IMG/VR virus record: IMGVR_UViG_3300010354_000132 | Span: 1 to 50,224 of that record | Length of the DNA stretch: 50,224 nucleotides | DNA from: a virus | Strand: one strand, 5' to 3' | In this document: positions 28,701-35,310 of the stretch, one piece after another | Numbering within the stretch: position 1 is the first letter of the stretch | Layout of the letters: each line of letters starts with the position of its first letter | Notes under the pieces: generated by a model | What the model saw: only the letters and a program-made list of their open reading frames with translations | What the model was told of the DNA's origin: nothing | Database searches by the model: none | Made by a program: the position numbers and the translations under genes

Positions 28701-29291
28701 TATGGAAGTAAATTAAGTTCGTTCACTTCTAACTCTTATCCGGCTTTTACACAAGTTAGAATTAAATCTACAGGAACATTTGATCTACAAATAGAGCAGG
28801 GGCAATATGCTGTTTATCCTTCAGGATTTTCTCCAGCGTCTATACTTACAGATAAATGGACAGATAATATTACCGGCACATCCGGTTATTATGTAAGAGC
28901 AAGAATGGAGCCGACAGGCAGTCAGTGGTTAGGAAACATTCAGTTTACTGGCCCGGGCTTCGCCACTGTAATTAACGCTGCCAGTTTGACAGCCTCAAAT
29001 TATGCGCCAGTTCAGGGCAATTGGGAACTAATTAGTGCTGCAGATAGTTACACCAATGCTAATGGTAACTATGGTTGGTATTGTTTTGCTCAATATGATC
29101 CTATTCAAGATGTTAGTGCTTATGCTGAGTTTACTATTGTTATTGAAATTAGTAAAACGAATGGTGGAGATATTATTGCCTCGGGTAGTTATCTTTGTTC
29201 ATTAGGATCAGTTGGTACAATTAGTGTACCTCCTGGTAGAATTACAGGTGGTAGCAGCGGCAATACCTTATATCCAAATCAATTAAATTAA
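16749..29291 (+). CDS. giant (4180-residue) baseplate wedge/fibre protein, gp7 position
   Basis: The largest gene here. The N-terminus (VNFLPDYLKTVKNEKFLS, then PLIDWDKLINYDQYYWLPNG) matches the conserved start of large structural proteins that follow gp6 in marine T4-like phages; by position it replaces T4 gp7. Two short Tyr/Gly modules resembling carbohydrate-binding strands lie near 1337 (YKQGQIVFYSNKYYRV) and 1597 (YIPGSVVRFNGQYFQA). Residues 2000-2455 hold seven FG-GAP-like repeats. GYxxxP repeats (AGYGYATAPKITI, GGKGYTSVPEVYV, QGEGYYDTPTISL) lie near 2850-3260. Three Calx-beta-like repeats fill 3634-3980, and a Gly-rich domain ends the protein. It has no frameshift. It probably forms the outer baseplate and a host- or surface-contacting arm; the exact role is inferred. 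Confidence 0.8.
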   Translation: MAEQNKKTVNFLPDYLKTVKNEKFLSATLDQLIQSPDLERVDGYVGSKITSLYNPVKDTYISETESIRSNYQVEPGLVFKNASGEINDVKGYIDLLSAIKNNGGQVNDLDELLRTKHYSFDPLIDWDKLINYDQYYWLPNGPSAIVLDLETSPFTEIIGNMSYDLPNGPPLSNGMKLMFTQTWVQGQNSLTSSTQYLVEGVGKSIKLIDLKDLEVSGDISSAFNETFDNTDFDTVGFDSDKKTASVPEYYTINRASADLNPWTRYNRWFHKSVIEATAEYNKEDLSIDYESRAKRPILEYKADLQLFNFGSKSIQNIDVIDDSTVEPFSEIEGSVGYYIDQVLLQSGYRVIFNNANDPEVRSKVYVVNFTTTTNTIELVSSNEFINDLDSVSVNNGTKYSGKSFYFKESSFKWIYAQQHTYLNQPPLFDVLDETGTSVSESGFENNFKGTRIFGYEETTGTPDSVLGVAIKQTTTPLGIGSFVFKTYFNTDSFDYVKNNISYKTKISGYYLKINNPDNGTYFLNNIWVSGIWSQTTELDLNGDYFYIDNFTVIPEIPSPIIETKLLSENTSSVKVQSLRNVSTVTSVDTFVNNILTSSTFTITNNEIIVNFNSTLSQNSFVSLNIVGEGKLDEELGYYSTPLSLNSNPINEDLVSLTLTQLSDHLKSMVSRDSRFVGNFPGTSNLRDLNNYSIQGDKLIVNDNPISFALMFLTKKEHDLIESLRFGANQYNQWKYNFIRELSNIDTQSSPREMLDAVLLNMSQSKSNRDSYYKSDMLGYGSDKTVRTITVTNLSYSEYYLGEEFDLNSLSYRSILVYKNGIQLIHGLNYEFVLSSNSVKFLTSLDVNDLIEFVVYNTTVGCYIPQTPSKLGLYPAYTPSIVSDGNYAGNPKDVIIGHDGSRTAVFNDYRDDIIFEYEKRVYNNIKVKYNRNLFDIFSILPGINRTTSDYDQLFNSLLEKEYSKWAATYNVDVVSNITYDPANFKTWNLTGGKESKYNKPIKGTIRSVNKYYFDSLSMETTPWEMLGFHEKPSWWEGLYGLPPYSSTLSSVWPDITNGYIASGEYKGTWPKYARPQFNTLYNPVDFAGVNQWLNYLSLSGPSDRKADWTFGDYSPAEVAFRNSSFYPFALSVVACLLKPADYTSKLFDLSRVKLNYLKQAIISDQYCYLNPRKVLVEGVNTEQTAGYINLIIERGDRLFQDYRNSLAQDLSYCDLNLLYKVGGFTSKEKIQLKIDAVDPESTSPGVVIPYEDYELRLSTSVPIKSSRISGIIVQKKNGKFLIKGYDRQNTYFTVYQPLKNNVMSSITVGGKTEPYTVWQPVFSDGNVGLTSIDIAGSSSGKFYKQGQIVFYSNKYYRVKVAHSAGTKFNSEYFQQLPALPTKGGVTVSTTKKFDTLETKVPYGTLLSSVQEVYDLIIGYGAWLESQGFIFDKSLSELNEILNWYFTGKEFLYWSTQNWADGNLITLSPFASYLKYQSNNSIVDNLFSKGYEYSLQNADGLSFPKDGFDIYRFDNACVIETKNTEDGIFFAVLNSVQKEHVIVFNNTTVFNDTIFEKVTGYRQKRIKYTGFRTKNWNGDLTSPGFVYDNVQIETWKENKSYIPGSVVRFNGQYFQANQSIVNEIAFDFQKWTFLSKKPISGLLPNFDYKINQFEDFYSVDIDSFDTKQQELSQHLIGYTPRPYLNKIIIDPVAQYKFYQGFIREKGTKNVIDKILKVSNNENQESIDVKEEWAIRVGSYGSDQTFSELEVQLREGLNIENPYVVKFGNTNQNESKLIHYVQPREILIKPDNFNPSSVFKNRTGTYNDSGNILLTAGYVHPDDIDLTAYNKNSLLDIANIQNLKNGTVIWLGFLENGEWDVYRYNSQQAKVTGVFVSNPGSSITFVTDIHHSLKVGDIISVVRFNRQVDGVYIVKNIPNINQFEVASSLVGIINESILTFGSIFRFEPSRISSLDNFVELENLFNLPFGSKVWIDNDENSKWAVYEKTDNYSSSTEFKSFSKPLGQNYGRSIYARDDDLTVLVSSPGYHVAGSLNYGKVSVFRKTANTQNITNNFDYFLNAGQNYCAVNTTTDFGFSLVHDIGKDLFIVGAPAASNVRASIDSNQKITTATNALSPRTNQTEGLVKISTRNQANVSEVAKVVIAQPFTNTTTMQNSRFGHSIYINQVPSTSSTTVLIGAPGNSAYQSTGSVYVYKLSLQNGNVNLGYFYNTSTVNVLSTTSVVMNAGARWGDSIAGSKTGDVIAISAPKYFYRGNKGIVQLFDSNLNWFQTLNSPFGNDDQFGYSISVSNSGTFVFVSSILSQSTFGTEGKVAVYKKLDNQQQYSLSQIITNPIRNSDLKFGESIAISEDETSLYISSLGTNKSEFVKFYKNKNTEEQETTFDSDKTRFVSSIKDSGTVHAYSNFNGKFVQGSEIVPVNLEPNGRYGLSLAATNRSLFVGAPQSKVKSYTSDNSKFYQFKLLGNTNIWKKIRSQESSVDIELFRRISLIDNQQEELIDYLDIYDPLKGKIPGIAEQELNYKFVTDPAVYSVGMAGTTNDTQTNWIDDHVGELWWDLSTAKYVWYNQDNEIFKKNNWGKLFPGASIDIYEWVKSDLLPSEWAVLADTAGGLAIGISGQPKYPDNSVLSVKQVFNTVTGSFENVYFFWVKNKTILPKNANRRLTAYQVAALISDPLANGVKFIEFLSDNSFALGNVQNRLIGNRISVNIAYDKINNKIPLHTEWMLIGEGDSTTLPNDQINKKLIDSLLGRDNLGNKVPDPSLSFRNRYGLGIRPQQTLFADRFAALRNIIDFANSVLEKNLITGIYNFQNLNSVDPIPDDSQGEYDFLLTDVEEITAIDTEIFVKAQVSCTVKDGIIVSTNIINAGYGYATAPKITITPNPNNKAVISTIIDNQGRVIRCVIENAGFNFSKSPSLAVRNHSALVSVDSNSNGRWALYEFNYNGQWNKIKTQLFNTTLYWDYLDWSSESFDSLKTPSIIIDNVYQLSSLSLEVSNYVKVKNIGDGRAVILERVVSNGNFSNEFDIVFSQNGTLKISDNLWNSENSKFTFASSSLDETLYDQLPDIELYNILIALKDDIFTNELKVNWNLLFFKAVKYALTEQKILDWAFKTSYINITNNSGELDQPFNFRIDNNQYYQDYFTEVKPYRTKIRNYTAGYSYIEDARLLTSDFDVSPYYNPLSEKYESLNIPYTGQSSLLSQYPYKTWYDNSTYYVSEIVVGYGGKGYTSVPEVYVYSNGNVVRTATAKAYLKNNKVWKIIVTDQGEGYYDTPTISLRGGNPIEEAKASAIIKNDTTRKNIITMKFDRYSRKGEIENTEVTYTIICDGINSEFELPYLANTDKLTIFPTLDRKLILSSDYKIVNFSKTDNTLQKNYSKFVFVDRIPKSGQLLKIVYQKDLSYYNAIDRIENFYQPTETMAGKDLNLLMTGLEYPNLRIKGMDFSYSSAYNIGTTGSYGMSLGWGDLTNSYSKSRLVEPATMSTNTLYLNTVEDIRIGHSLNFLNTSQFIVRTDTVVQAIDISNNIVTISRPTYTASVAISTTTAIGTEILVSTVNEFRGAIRQNDTVELTGFSPNEFNGTYTITTIYDNNSFIVTASQVLSTTTSIVGSGTIIVYSLLQNIDVRNRKIGEYSFHVGPCKFPVYTIEKSMGFISEGRTVTFTVDGTDVLFGQGRTFEYEITGTNILASDFTDNTLTGLASVLSLPINFTKTLATDNDLGVETFTVNIFTYFTSGTANTSVVTSTSVTILPYDPALPTVYTITASTSTVQEGESVTLTLDGTNVDFGDTGRAFRLTATGTNITAGDLIANTLTSEVVILDQLPITVSAGFALDNLIEGIERVYFNIQTWLNGAAENTATVANTYVEIIDVEQSATYEFFDTPSTISEGSTLILKLRTQNKSVGSQVGFSLSTQTGDFTVADLTTSTLFGKFIMTDGAPTYPGYQIGTYTYVVAQDAASTGYEIAEKFRVTINENTATYIDITITDQIQSSFGQYGSKLSSFTSNSYPAFTQVRIKSTGTFDLQIEQGQYAVYPSGFSPASILTDKWTDNITGTSGYYVRARMEPTGSQWLGNIQFTGPGFATVINAASLTASNYAPVQGNWELISAADSYTNANGNYGWYCFAQYDPIQDVSAYAEFTIVIEISKTNGGDIIASGSYLCSLGSVGTISVPPGRITGGSSGNTLYPNQLN
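22745..24125 (+). repeat. seven FG-GAP-like beta-propeller repeats inside the giant protein
   Basis: Seven units of roughly 60-85 residues share a pattern of FGxSI, a hydrophobic strand, GAP and then GxVxVY. Examples begin at about residues 2001 (NYGRSIYARDDD), 2069 (DFGFSLVHD, IVGAPAAS), 2152 (RFGHSIYIN, LIGAPGNS, GSVYVYKL), 2224 (RWGDSIAGS, AISAPKYF), 2276 (QFGYSISVS, GKVAVYKK), 2335 (KFGESIAIS) and 2420 (RYGLSLAAT, FVGAPQSK). Seven is the usual blade number of integrin-alpha-type propellers. Confidence 0.75.
27650..28690 (+). repeat. three Calx-beta-like repeats near the C-terminus of the giant protein
   Basis: Three units of about 115 residues, each starting with a SEG or QEG turn (GFISEGRTVTFTVDGT, STVQEGESVTLTLDGT, STISEGSTLILKL), then ITGTNILASDFTDNTLTG-like and E(x)FTVNI-like strands. 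This is the Calx-beta/adhesin-type repeat common in marine phage and bacterial surface proteins. The first two are more alike than the third. Confidence 0.75.
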
Positions 29292-29297
29292 AATAAT

Positions 29298-32000
29298 ATG
29301 AAAACAGTTGATAACTTAAACACATCAAGGTCAGTAACTTTATATACAGACAATATCTATTCAGATATATCTAGACATGAAGTTTCTGTTGATGGTTTTG
29401 ATATATATCCTATAGATCCTAGTAACACAACAACAATATGGTATACATTGACTCAAGATACTATTATCGCAAATCGTGCTGTTGTAATTATTTACAATTT
29501 AAATTCTGGAACATGTTATCAAATTAATGCTACGATGTATTCAGACCCATTAGTTGAATTTTGGGATTATGATTTTAACACCTCGGCTTTAGATACAGCA
29601 TATAGTTCTAATTTTGAAAACGGGCAATTATCTAATGCTACAGGTTTTTCTGCAGACGAAACTATAATATTAGGTGATGAATTTATGTCACCTAGTGTAG
29701 ATTACGCACCGGAAGAACTTGTTCCAGGACATACTACAGATAGTCTAGGAATTGAAGTATATACTCAAGGGGATAATTCTTACGCAAGTATTGTAACCGG
29801 AGCATTTCCTATAGTAGCAGGAGAAAAAACTATAGCAGAAATATCTGTTCAAGAAAATAGTGCTGCCGGAATTAAAGTTTATTTTAATGGTAAAAATTAC
29901 AATAGAACAACCAGCACAAACTTTACTACAGATACTCAGTTTTTCTTACAGGGTAAAAGTATTGTTTTACCACCTCAGACCACATCAGGCAGAGCGGGGT
30001 ATACAATTGTAAGAATTGGAGGTATTGGATTAATAGACAGTAATTCGGTATATGTAGAAGGTACAAGTACAGTAGTAGTAGAAAGTCTAGGGTCGATGAA
30101 AGACATTGAGTCAGTTTATGTAATGGCCAATGGTGTAGAACTTCCTAAGGTTACTACTTCTACACAGTTTGGTTATATGATAAAAGAAAACTCTTATGAT
30201 AATTTTAGAGCATCTGTTTATTGTTATAACCTGCCTGGTACTGAACAACTTGTTGAGGCGTGGTTCTTTAATACCCCATATATGAAATTTAATAGGATGA
30301 ATGAAGAAGTCTTCGTAGCCACAACTACAAGTCAGACAGCATTTACACTTAGTTTTCCTCCAGGAGCATGGGAACCATATAGCGATAAAGCCATTGTAGA
30401 GTTAACTTCTTTCCCTAATAATACTAGAAAAAGATTAATGCCGCCCCCTGTAAGCAATTATACTATCTCACCAGGGAAACTAGATTACTATATTGATGAT
30501 CTTAAAAAACGGTACTATGCTACTAGTCAGGTCTTTGTTTATGTAAATGGAGTTAGGATTAAACCTGGATTAGAATTTAACTATAGGATAGATTTATCTA
30601 ATCCTAATAATTTTCAAATTATTGATTTAGTTCCTGGGCTGTTTGCGGTTGGATCTTATCTATCCATAATGTATCTGCCTGCAAATGAATACGATTATTT
30701 TATTTCTGGAAATATTTTAACTTTAGTTAATCAGTCAGTTAATTCTATTAAGGTCACAACTTTTAATAATCACGATTCATTATTTTTTAAGAATGAAAGG
30801 TTTGCATGGAACCCTGCCAAATTTTTTAAATTGGCAAATCCAGTATTAGATGACAATTATGTGTGGGTTTATGTTGACGGTGTGCCTTTAATTCATAGAT
30901 ATGAATTTATGATAGAGGATGATAATAGAACTATAAGAATTTTGGAAGAACTTAATATTCAAGGTAATCCTAATGTATTAGTTACCCACATTAAACGACC
31001 TGACTATACTGATGAAATTTATGGTTTTAGATTGTTCAATGACTTTTTTGGCAGAACACACTATAAGAGATTAAGTAAAGCACATACAACATTTACAATA
31101 CAAGATACTAGATACTACGATAATTCTATTAAAGTTTTTAACGAAAACGTACTAAGTCCATGGAATGCAGCAAGAAACATACCTGGTATAGTTTTATTAG
31201 ATAGAGAAAGAATTGAATTTTTTGCCACCGATAATAACGAGTTACAAAGTCTTAGAAGAGGTACACTAGGAACAGGCCCGGCCTTTTATGTAGATAGTGG
31301 TGCTAAGGTTATAGATCAAGGAATAATTCAAACGATTCCATATGCTGATAGTGTGTTTGTTCAATCTACTATAACTACTACATCATCGACTTATACAATA
31401 TCAACTTCTGGTAGCAGTATTGTGGGTGAAAATGGTATAATTTTAACACAAGGAATACCTTTTATAGACCAACTAGAAGTTTTCTATGGCGGTAAGCCTT
31501 TAATGAAATCTGGAATGTTTTATCAAGAATCTATGGGGGTATATAACGGACCATGGATACAGTCTACTCAAACAGTCAGTTCTGCTAGTAATCTATTAAC
31601 AACAACTACAATTGGCACATCTTATATTAGTACAGATACTAATAAAGTTTGGATATATTTGGATTCAAAAGAAGAAGATGCCGTTAAAGGATATGTTTAC
31701 AAAGGTATTAAATGGAGAGACCCTGAATTCAGTATTAATTCTTTAGGATCTACTCAGACGATTACATTAAATATACAAAATGTAGAACCAGGCGTTCAAC
31801 TAACACTAATACAGAAAAAAGGTTATGTTTGGACAATGACTGAGTCTCTATTAACAAGTCAGTCTGTTCAGGCACGATTTATAAGAAACTTTCCGGCAGA
31901 ATTGCCAGATTGGTATTTTTATGGTGGAGATCCTAGACTACTTGACGGAAATTACGAGCCATTAGAGGATGGAGATGGTCAATCATTGAGAAGGTATTAA
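29298..32000 (+). CDS. large virion structural protein, probable baseplate/fibre component
   Basis: A 900-residue protein I cannot assign to a named T4 gene. It begins with SRSVTLYTDNIYSDISRHEV and is beta-rich and poor in Cys. There are recurrent VYVNGVRI/VYVDGVPL-like strands (YVMANGVELP, VYVNGVRIKPG, VYVDGVPLIHRYEF) that look like repeated small beta-sandwich or hook-like modules. The C-terminus ends ELPDWYFYGGDPRLLDG plus an acidic tail. It starts seven bases after the giant gene and ends one base before the next, so it is part of the same late transcript. Position corresponds to T4 gp8/gp9/gp10, proteins linking the wedge to fibres. The structural role is confident, the identity is not. 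Confidence 0.6.
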   Translation: MKTVDNLNTSRSVTLYTDNIYSDISRHEVSVDGFDIYPIDPSNTTTIWYTLTQDTIIANRAVVIIYNLNSGTCYQINATMYSDPLVEFWDYDFNTSALDTAYSSNFENGQLSNATGFSADETIILGDEFMSPSVDYAPEELVPGHTTDSLGIEVYTQGDNSYASIVTGAFPIVAGEKTIAEISVQENSAAGIKVYFNGKNYNRTTSTNFTTDTQFFLQGKSIVLPPQTTSGRAGYTIVRIGGIGLIDSNSVYVEGTSTVVVESLGSMKDIESVYVMANGVELPKVTTSTQFGYMIKENSYDNFRASVYCYNLPGTEQLVEAWFFNTPYMKFNRMNEEVFVATTTSQTAFTLSFPPGAWEPYSDKAIVELTSFPNNTRKRLMPPPVSNYTISPGKLDYYIDDLKKRYYATSQVFVYVNGVRIKPGLEFNYRIDLSNPNNFQIIDLVPGLFAVGSYLSIMYLPANEYDYFISGNILTLVNQSVNSIKVTTFNNHDSLFFKNERFAWNPAKFFKLANPVLDDNYVWVYVDGVPLIHRYEFMIEDDNRTIRILEELNIQGNPNVLVTHIKRPDYTDEIYGFRLFNDFFGRTHYKRLSKAHTTFTIQDTRYYDNSIKVFNENVLSPWNAARNIPGIVLLDRERIEFFATDNNELQSLRRGTLGTGPAFYVDSGAKVIDQGIIQTIPYADSVFVQSTITTTSSTYTISTSGSSIVGENGIILTQGIPFIDQLEVFYGGKPLMKSGMFYQESMGVYNGPWIQSTQTVSSASNLLTTTTIGTSYISTDTNKVWIYLDSKEEDAVKGYVYKGIKWRDPEFSINSLGSTQTITLNIQNVEPGVQLTLIQKKGYVWTMTESLLTSQSVQARFIRNFPAELPDWYFYGGDPRLLDGNYEPLEDGDGQSLRRY

Positions 32001-32001
32001 T

Positions 32002-33618
32002 ATGACAAGAGTTACTGATTTAACATTCATAGGTAGTCCGACATTTGCTACGTCATTTTTAACAGTAGATACTGGAATGACCAAAAGGTTGTCCTATGAA
32101 AACTTATATAATCTTTTGAGGACAACGATCACAGGCGCTGATCAAAATCTAAGCACCACCGCTTCCATAAAATTTAATAATATGGATATTGTTGGAACCA
32201 GTACAACTACTAATTTAGTTGTCAAGGGACAAGCGGCTATAGGGGGTCAAGTAATTGTTAGTATAGGACCTACTTTATCAATTAGTAATTCTAGCACTCA
32301 ATTACAGTCTTCGATTAATATAAGAGCATATAAGGATAATTTTAGGGCACTAGATACTAGAAAATATCCATATATAAACCTTGAAAAGTCAAATGGTGGT
32401 AGCGGAGGCCCGGTACAGACATTGGCAAATGAAGTTTTAGGGGTAATGGGTGTTGGTGGTTATGATGGATATTATTTTACCAATGATAAAGGATTTAATA
32501 CTGGAGGAATAACATTTACTTCTGCTGAACGCTTTCAAGGTAATGTGAGTGAAATTACTAATCAGGGTACAAATTTTTCAATATCTACTTATCCACCGAG
32601 TATAGTTGCTAAAGAAACAAGTTACAATCCGCATGTACACATTCAGCAGATTTGGACAGGAACTGGATATAATCAAATTAATGAATTTAGTATTGGAAGT
32701 AATTTAGGAAATATAACTCCTACATTGGTAAGAAGTAATGGACTTAATCAAACTGGATTCAATGGTTCTAATATAAAATTTGTAAATGCTGCTGTTAATG
32801 TAATCGGTGTGCCTTCTGAAGACTCTACTGTTGATAATGACACCTTACTTGACACTAATAAGATTGTTTTCTTAGGATCAAGAGGTAATGCTTCTATTGA
32901 TAGAAGAAAGGCAATTCTTAGCGGAGATAAATTAGGATATATTCAATTTAGAGGACAAACTACAAGTACGGCTACATTAGTAGGTAGTTTAGGCGCTCAA
33001 ATAGTTGTTAGAGCGGTTGATAATTTTACAAGTACAGCAAGCGGAACTAAAATTGTTCTTAGTTCTGTTAATAGCGGCACAAATGTTGAATCAACACGAC
33101 TGGATCTATTCAGTAGGGAACATGTTCATTATAGTGATGTTCATACTTTTAGAACAAGTAGCGGTCAATTATTGGCTAAACTTACCACTTCAAGTTTTGA
33201 TGTATCAGTAACGGCTACCTTTCTAGCAACAGGATTATCAATTAGAGATAATGTAACTACAAGCACAACTCTTATAGGCAATAATGCTACTGCTACTATC
33301 ACAATGGTAGGTTATAAATCCTATATGTTAAGTAAAATTCAAACATCTGTGCCAACTTGGGTAAGGATTTATACAGACTCAACCAGTAGAACCAATGATA
33401 GTACTCGTTCTGAATTTGATGATCCTAATCCTGGGTCAGGTATTATCGCTGAAGTTATAACTACATCTGGTTCTCTTACACAGTTAATTACTCCGGGTGT
33501 AATAGGATTTAATAATGATGCTACACCTAATAGAAATATCTATCTATCATTGACAAATAAATCTAGTGTGCCTGCTGTTATTCAAGTTACGCTTACCCTA
33601 CTTCAATTAGAAGGATAA
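32002..33618 (+). CDS. tail-fibre-like structural protein with C-terminal adhesin-type domain
   Basis: A 538-residue protein. The N-terminus (RVTDLTFIGSPTFATSFLTV) and the following ADQNLSTTASIKFNNMDIVG and TTNLVVKGQAAIGG pattern are typical of trimeric fibre shafts. The last 110 residues form a compact domain (YKSYMLSKIQTSVPTWVRIY, DSTRSEFDDPNPGSGIIAEV, QLITPGVIGFNND) that I recall as a recurrent tail-end domain in marine myovirus fibres. That suggests a beta-sandwich tip. It lies between the 900-residue protein and the protease with gaps of one and four bases. Likely a short fibre or baseplate-attached adhesin. Confidence 0.6.
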   Translation: MTRVTDLTFIGSPTFATSFLTVDTGMTKRLSYENLYNLLRTTITGADQNLSTTASIKFNNMDIVGTSTTTNLVVKGQAAIGGQVIVSIGPTLSISNSSTQLQSSINIRAYKDNFRALDTRKYPYINLEKSNGGSGGPVQTLANEVLGVMGVGGYDGYYFTNDKGFNTGGITFTSAERFQGNVSEITNQGTNFSISTYPPSIVAKETSYNPHVHIQQIWTGTGYNQINEFSIGSNLGNITPTLVRSNGLNQTGFNGSNIKFVNAAVNVIGVPSEDSTVDNDTLLDTNKIVFLGSRGNASIDRRKAILSGDKLGYIQFRGQTTSTATLVGSLGAQIVVRAVDNFTSTASGTKIVLSSVNSGTNVESTRLDLFSREHVHYSDVHTFRTSSGQLLAKLTTSSFDVSVTATFLATGLSIRDNVTTSTTLIGNNATATITMVGYKSYMLSKIQTSVPTWVRIYTDSTSRTNDSTRSEFDDPNPGSGIIAEVITTSGSLTQLITPGVIGFNNDATPNRNIYLSLTNKSSVPAVIQVTLTLLQLEG

Positions 33619-33622
33619 TCAA

Positions 33623-35266
33623 ATGGAAGAAAAAGAATATACAGTAACACTGAAGGATATCAATGATTTAGATGACTTCTATGATGACATGGAAACCCCT
33701 GGTGGAAATCTGTATATTCCAAATAGAGCAGTTGATTGTAGTTTAAGAAAGCCTATTAGTAGGAATACAATTTATAGACTAACAGAAGAAGAGGCTAACC
33801 AATTAAGAAATGATCCAAGAGTTGAGCATGTAGATTTAACTCCTCATGAAAAGGGTTATGAATTTAGGCAATTTTACGATCAAACAAGTAGTAATTGGGA
33901 TAAATCTACATCCATAACAAACTCAATGAAAAATTGGGGAATCCTTAGATGTACTGAAGGTGCTCAACGCACTGGATGGGGGCAAGATAGTACTCCTACT
34001 CAAAGCGGAACTGCTAAAATTTACGGGTCCGGAAAAAATGTAGATGTAGTAATTGTAGATGGTCACATTGATCCTAATCATCCTGAATTTGCTAAAAATG
34101 TAGACGGTACCGGTGGAACTCGAGTTATTCAGTATAATTGGTTTAAGGATGCCTTTCAAGTATATGGGATTACTCCCGGTACCTATGTGTATGGTCCATA
34201 TGATACAAGCAATACAAATTTACAAGCATCGATGAATCATGGATGCCATGTAGCAGGTATTGCTGCTGGTAATACTCAAGGTTGGGCCAAAGATGCTAAC
34301 ATCTATAATATTGACCCTTCTAGTTTAAACCCAAACGGCGTTGGTTATGTATATTGTTTTGATTTTTTAAAATATTGGCATCTAACTAAACCTATAAATC
34401 CTGCTACGGGTAGACCTAATCCTACTATAATGAACAATAGCTGGGGATTCGTTAAAACTGGAACCATTTCTAGTTTGCTTACGGTACGATTCCGCGGAGT
34501 GATTTACAACGGACCATTCACTGGCACACAATTATCTGTACAGTTTGGAATTTTAAATAATGGATCTACATATTCTATTTTAGTAAGAGATACAGGAGTT
34601 GAAACAGATATCAAAGATTGTATAAATGCAGGTATTGTTAGTGTTGGAGCAGCAGGTAATATACATCTGAAGATTAGTAATTACTCTGGATCTCCGTTAG
34701 ATGATTATAACAATTATATTGTTGATTCAAGTGGGCAGACATTTTACATGAGAGGCAGTATACATGCCTTAGATAATAGTGTAATGGTTGGCTCTATAGA
34801 TGCTAATTCTATAGAAAGAAAGCGTAGTTCTAGTGCTACAGGTCCTAGAACAGATGTTTTCGCCCCCGGATCAAACATTGTTAGTTCTATAAATTCTGCA
34901 AGAGGGGAAACTTCTACAGCGAACGATGCTAGAAACGCCAACTATCCTTTGGTTAAATATTCTGGTACTTCAATGGCAGCACCGCAGGTCACAGGTTCTT
35001 TGGCCTGTATTTTAGAATATAGAATTAAGTTGAGTGGATCACAAGCAGTACAATTCGTAAGAAACTTTGCTAAGATCAATCAACTTACAACATCTTCTGG
35101 AGGTTTTACGGATACAACTGATATATTAGGTGCCGGAAATAGGGTTTTGTTTCATCCAGATTTGAGAAGAAGAGAGGGTTATGTAGGAAGTATTGATTTA
35201 TCAGGCTATAGACCCGCATCTGGGCAGGCGTTTCCTAGAACCAAAATCTTTAGATATGGAAGATAA
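33623..35266 (+). CDS. subtilisin-like serine protease (S8 family) in the tail-fibre block
   Basis: A 547-residue protease. Residues 1-75 resemble an I9-type inhibitory propeptide, ending YRLTEEEANQLRNDPRVEHV. The catalytic triad is complete: Asp146 in VIVDGHIDPNHPEF, His206 in NHGCHVAG and Ser450 in SGTSMAAPQVTG. Asn346 in GAAGN fits the oxyanion hole. There is no signal peptide, so it acts in the infected cell or on the virion. A roughly 70-residue beta-rich insert (RFRGVIYNGPFTGTQLSVQF) sits between the NNSWGF strand and the oxyanion Asn. Placed among fibre genes, it may process a tail protein or degrade host surface proteins; neither is shown. Confidence 0.88.
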   Translation: MEEKEYTVTLKDINDLDDFYDDMETPGGNLYIPNRAVDCSLRKPISRNTIYRLTEEEANQLRNDPRVEHVDLTPHEKGYEFRQFYDQTSSNWDKSTSITNSMKNWGILRCTEGAQRTGWGQDSTPTQSGTAKIYGSGKNVDVVIVDGHIDPNHPEFAKNVDGTGGTRVIQYNWFKDAFQVYGITPGTYVYGPYDTSNTNLQASMNHGCHVAGIAAGNTQGWAKDANIYNIDPSSLNPNGVGYVYCFDFLKYWHLTKPINPATGRPNPTIMNNSWGFVKTGTISSLLTVRFRGVIYNGPFTGTQLSVQFGILNNGSTYSILVRDTGVETDIKDCINAGIVSVGAAGNIHLKISNYSGSPLDDYNNYIVDSSGQTFYMRGSIHALDNSVMVGSIDANSIERKRSSSATGPRTDVFAPGSNIVSSINSARGETSTANDARNANYPLVKYSGTSMAAPQVTGSLACILEYRIKLSGSQAVQFVRNFAKINQLTTSSGGFTDTTDILGAGNRVLFHPDLRRREGYVGSIDLSGYRPASGQAFPRTKIFRYGR

Positions 35267-35284
35267 CTGCCCATAAAAATAATT

Positions 35285-35292
35285 GATAAATA
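35285..35292 (+). promoter_or_regulatory. T4-type late promoter for the collar/fibre genes
   Basis: GATAAATA in a 44-base gap after the protease gene, followed by TCATATTGGAAATTACAC and then the ATG at 35311. The spacing gives a leader of about ten bases. Seven of eight box positions match TATAAATA. Confidence 0.5.
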
Positions 35293-35310
35293 TCATATTG
35301 GAAATTACAC

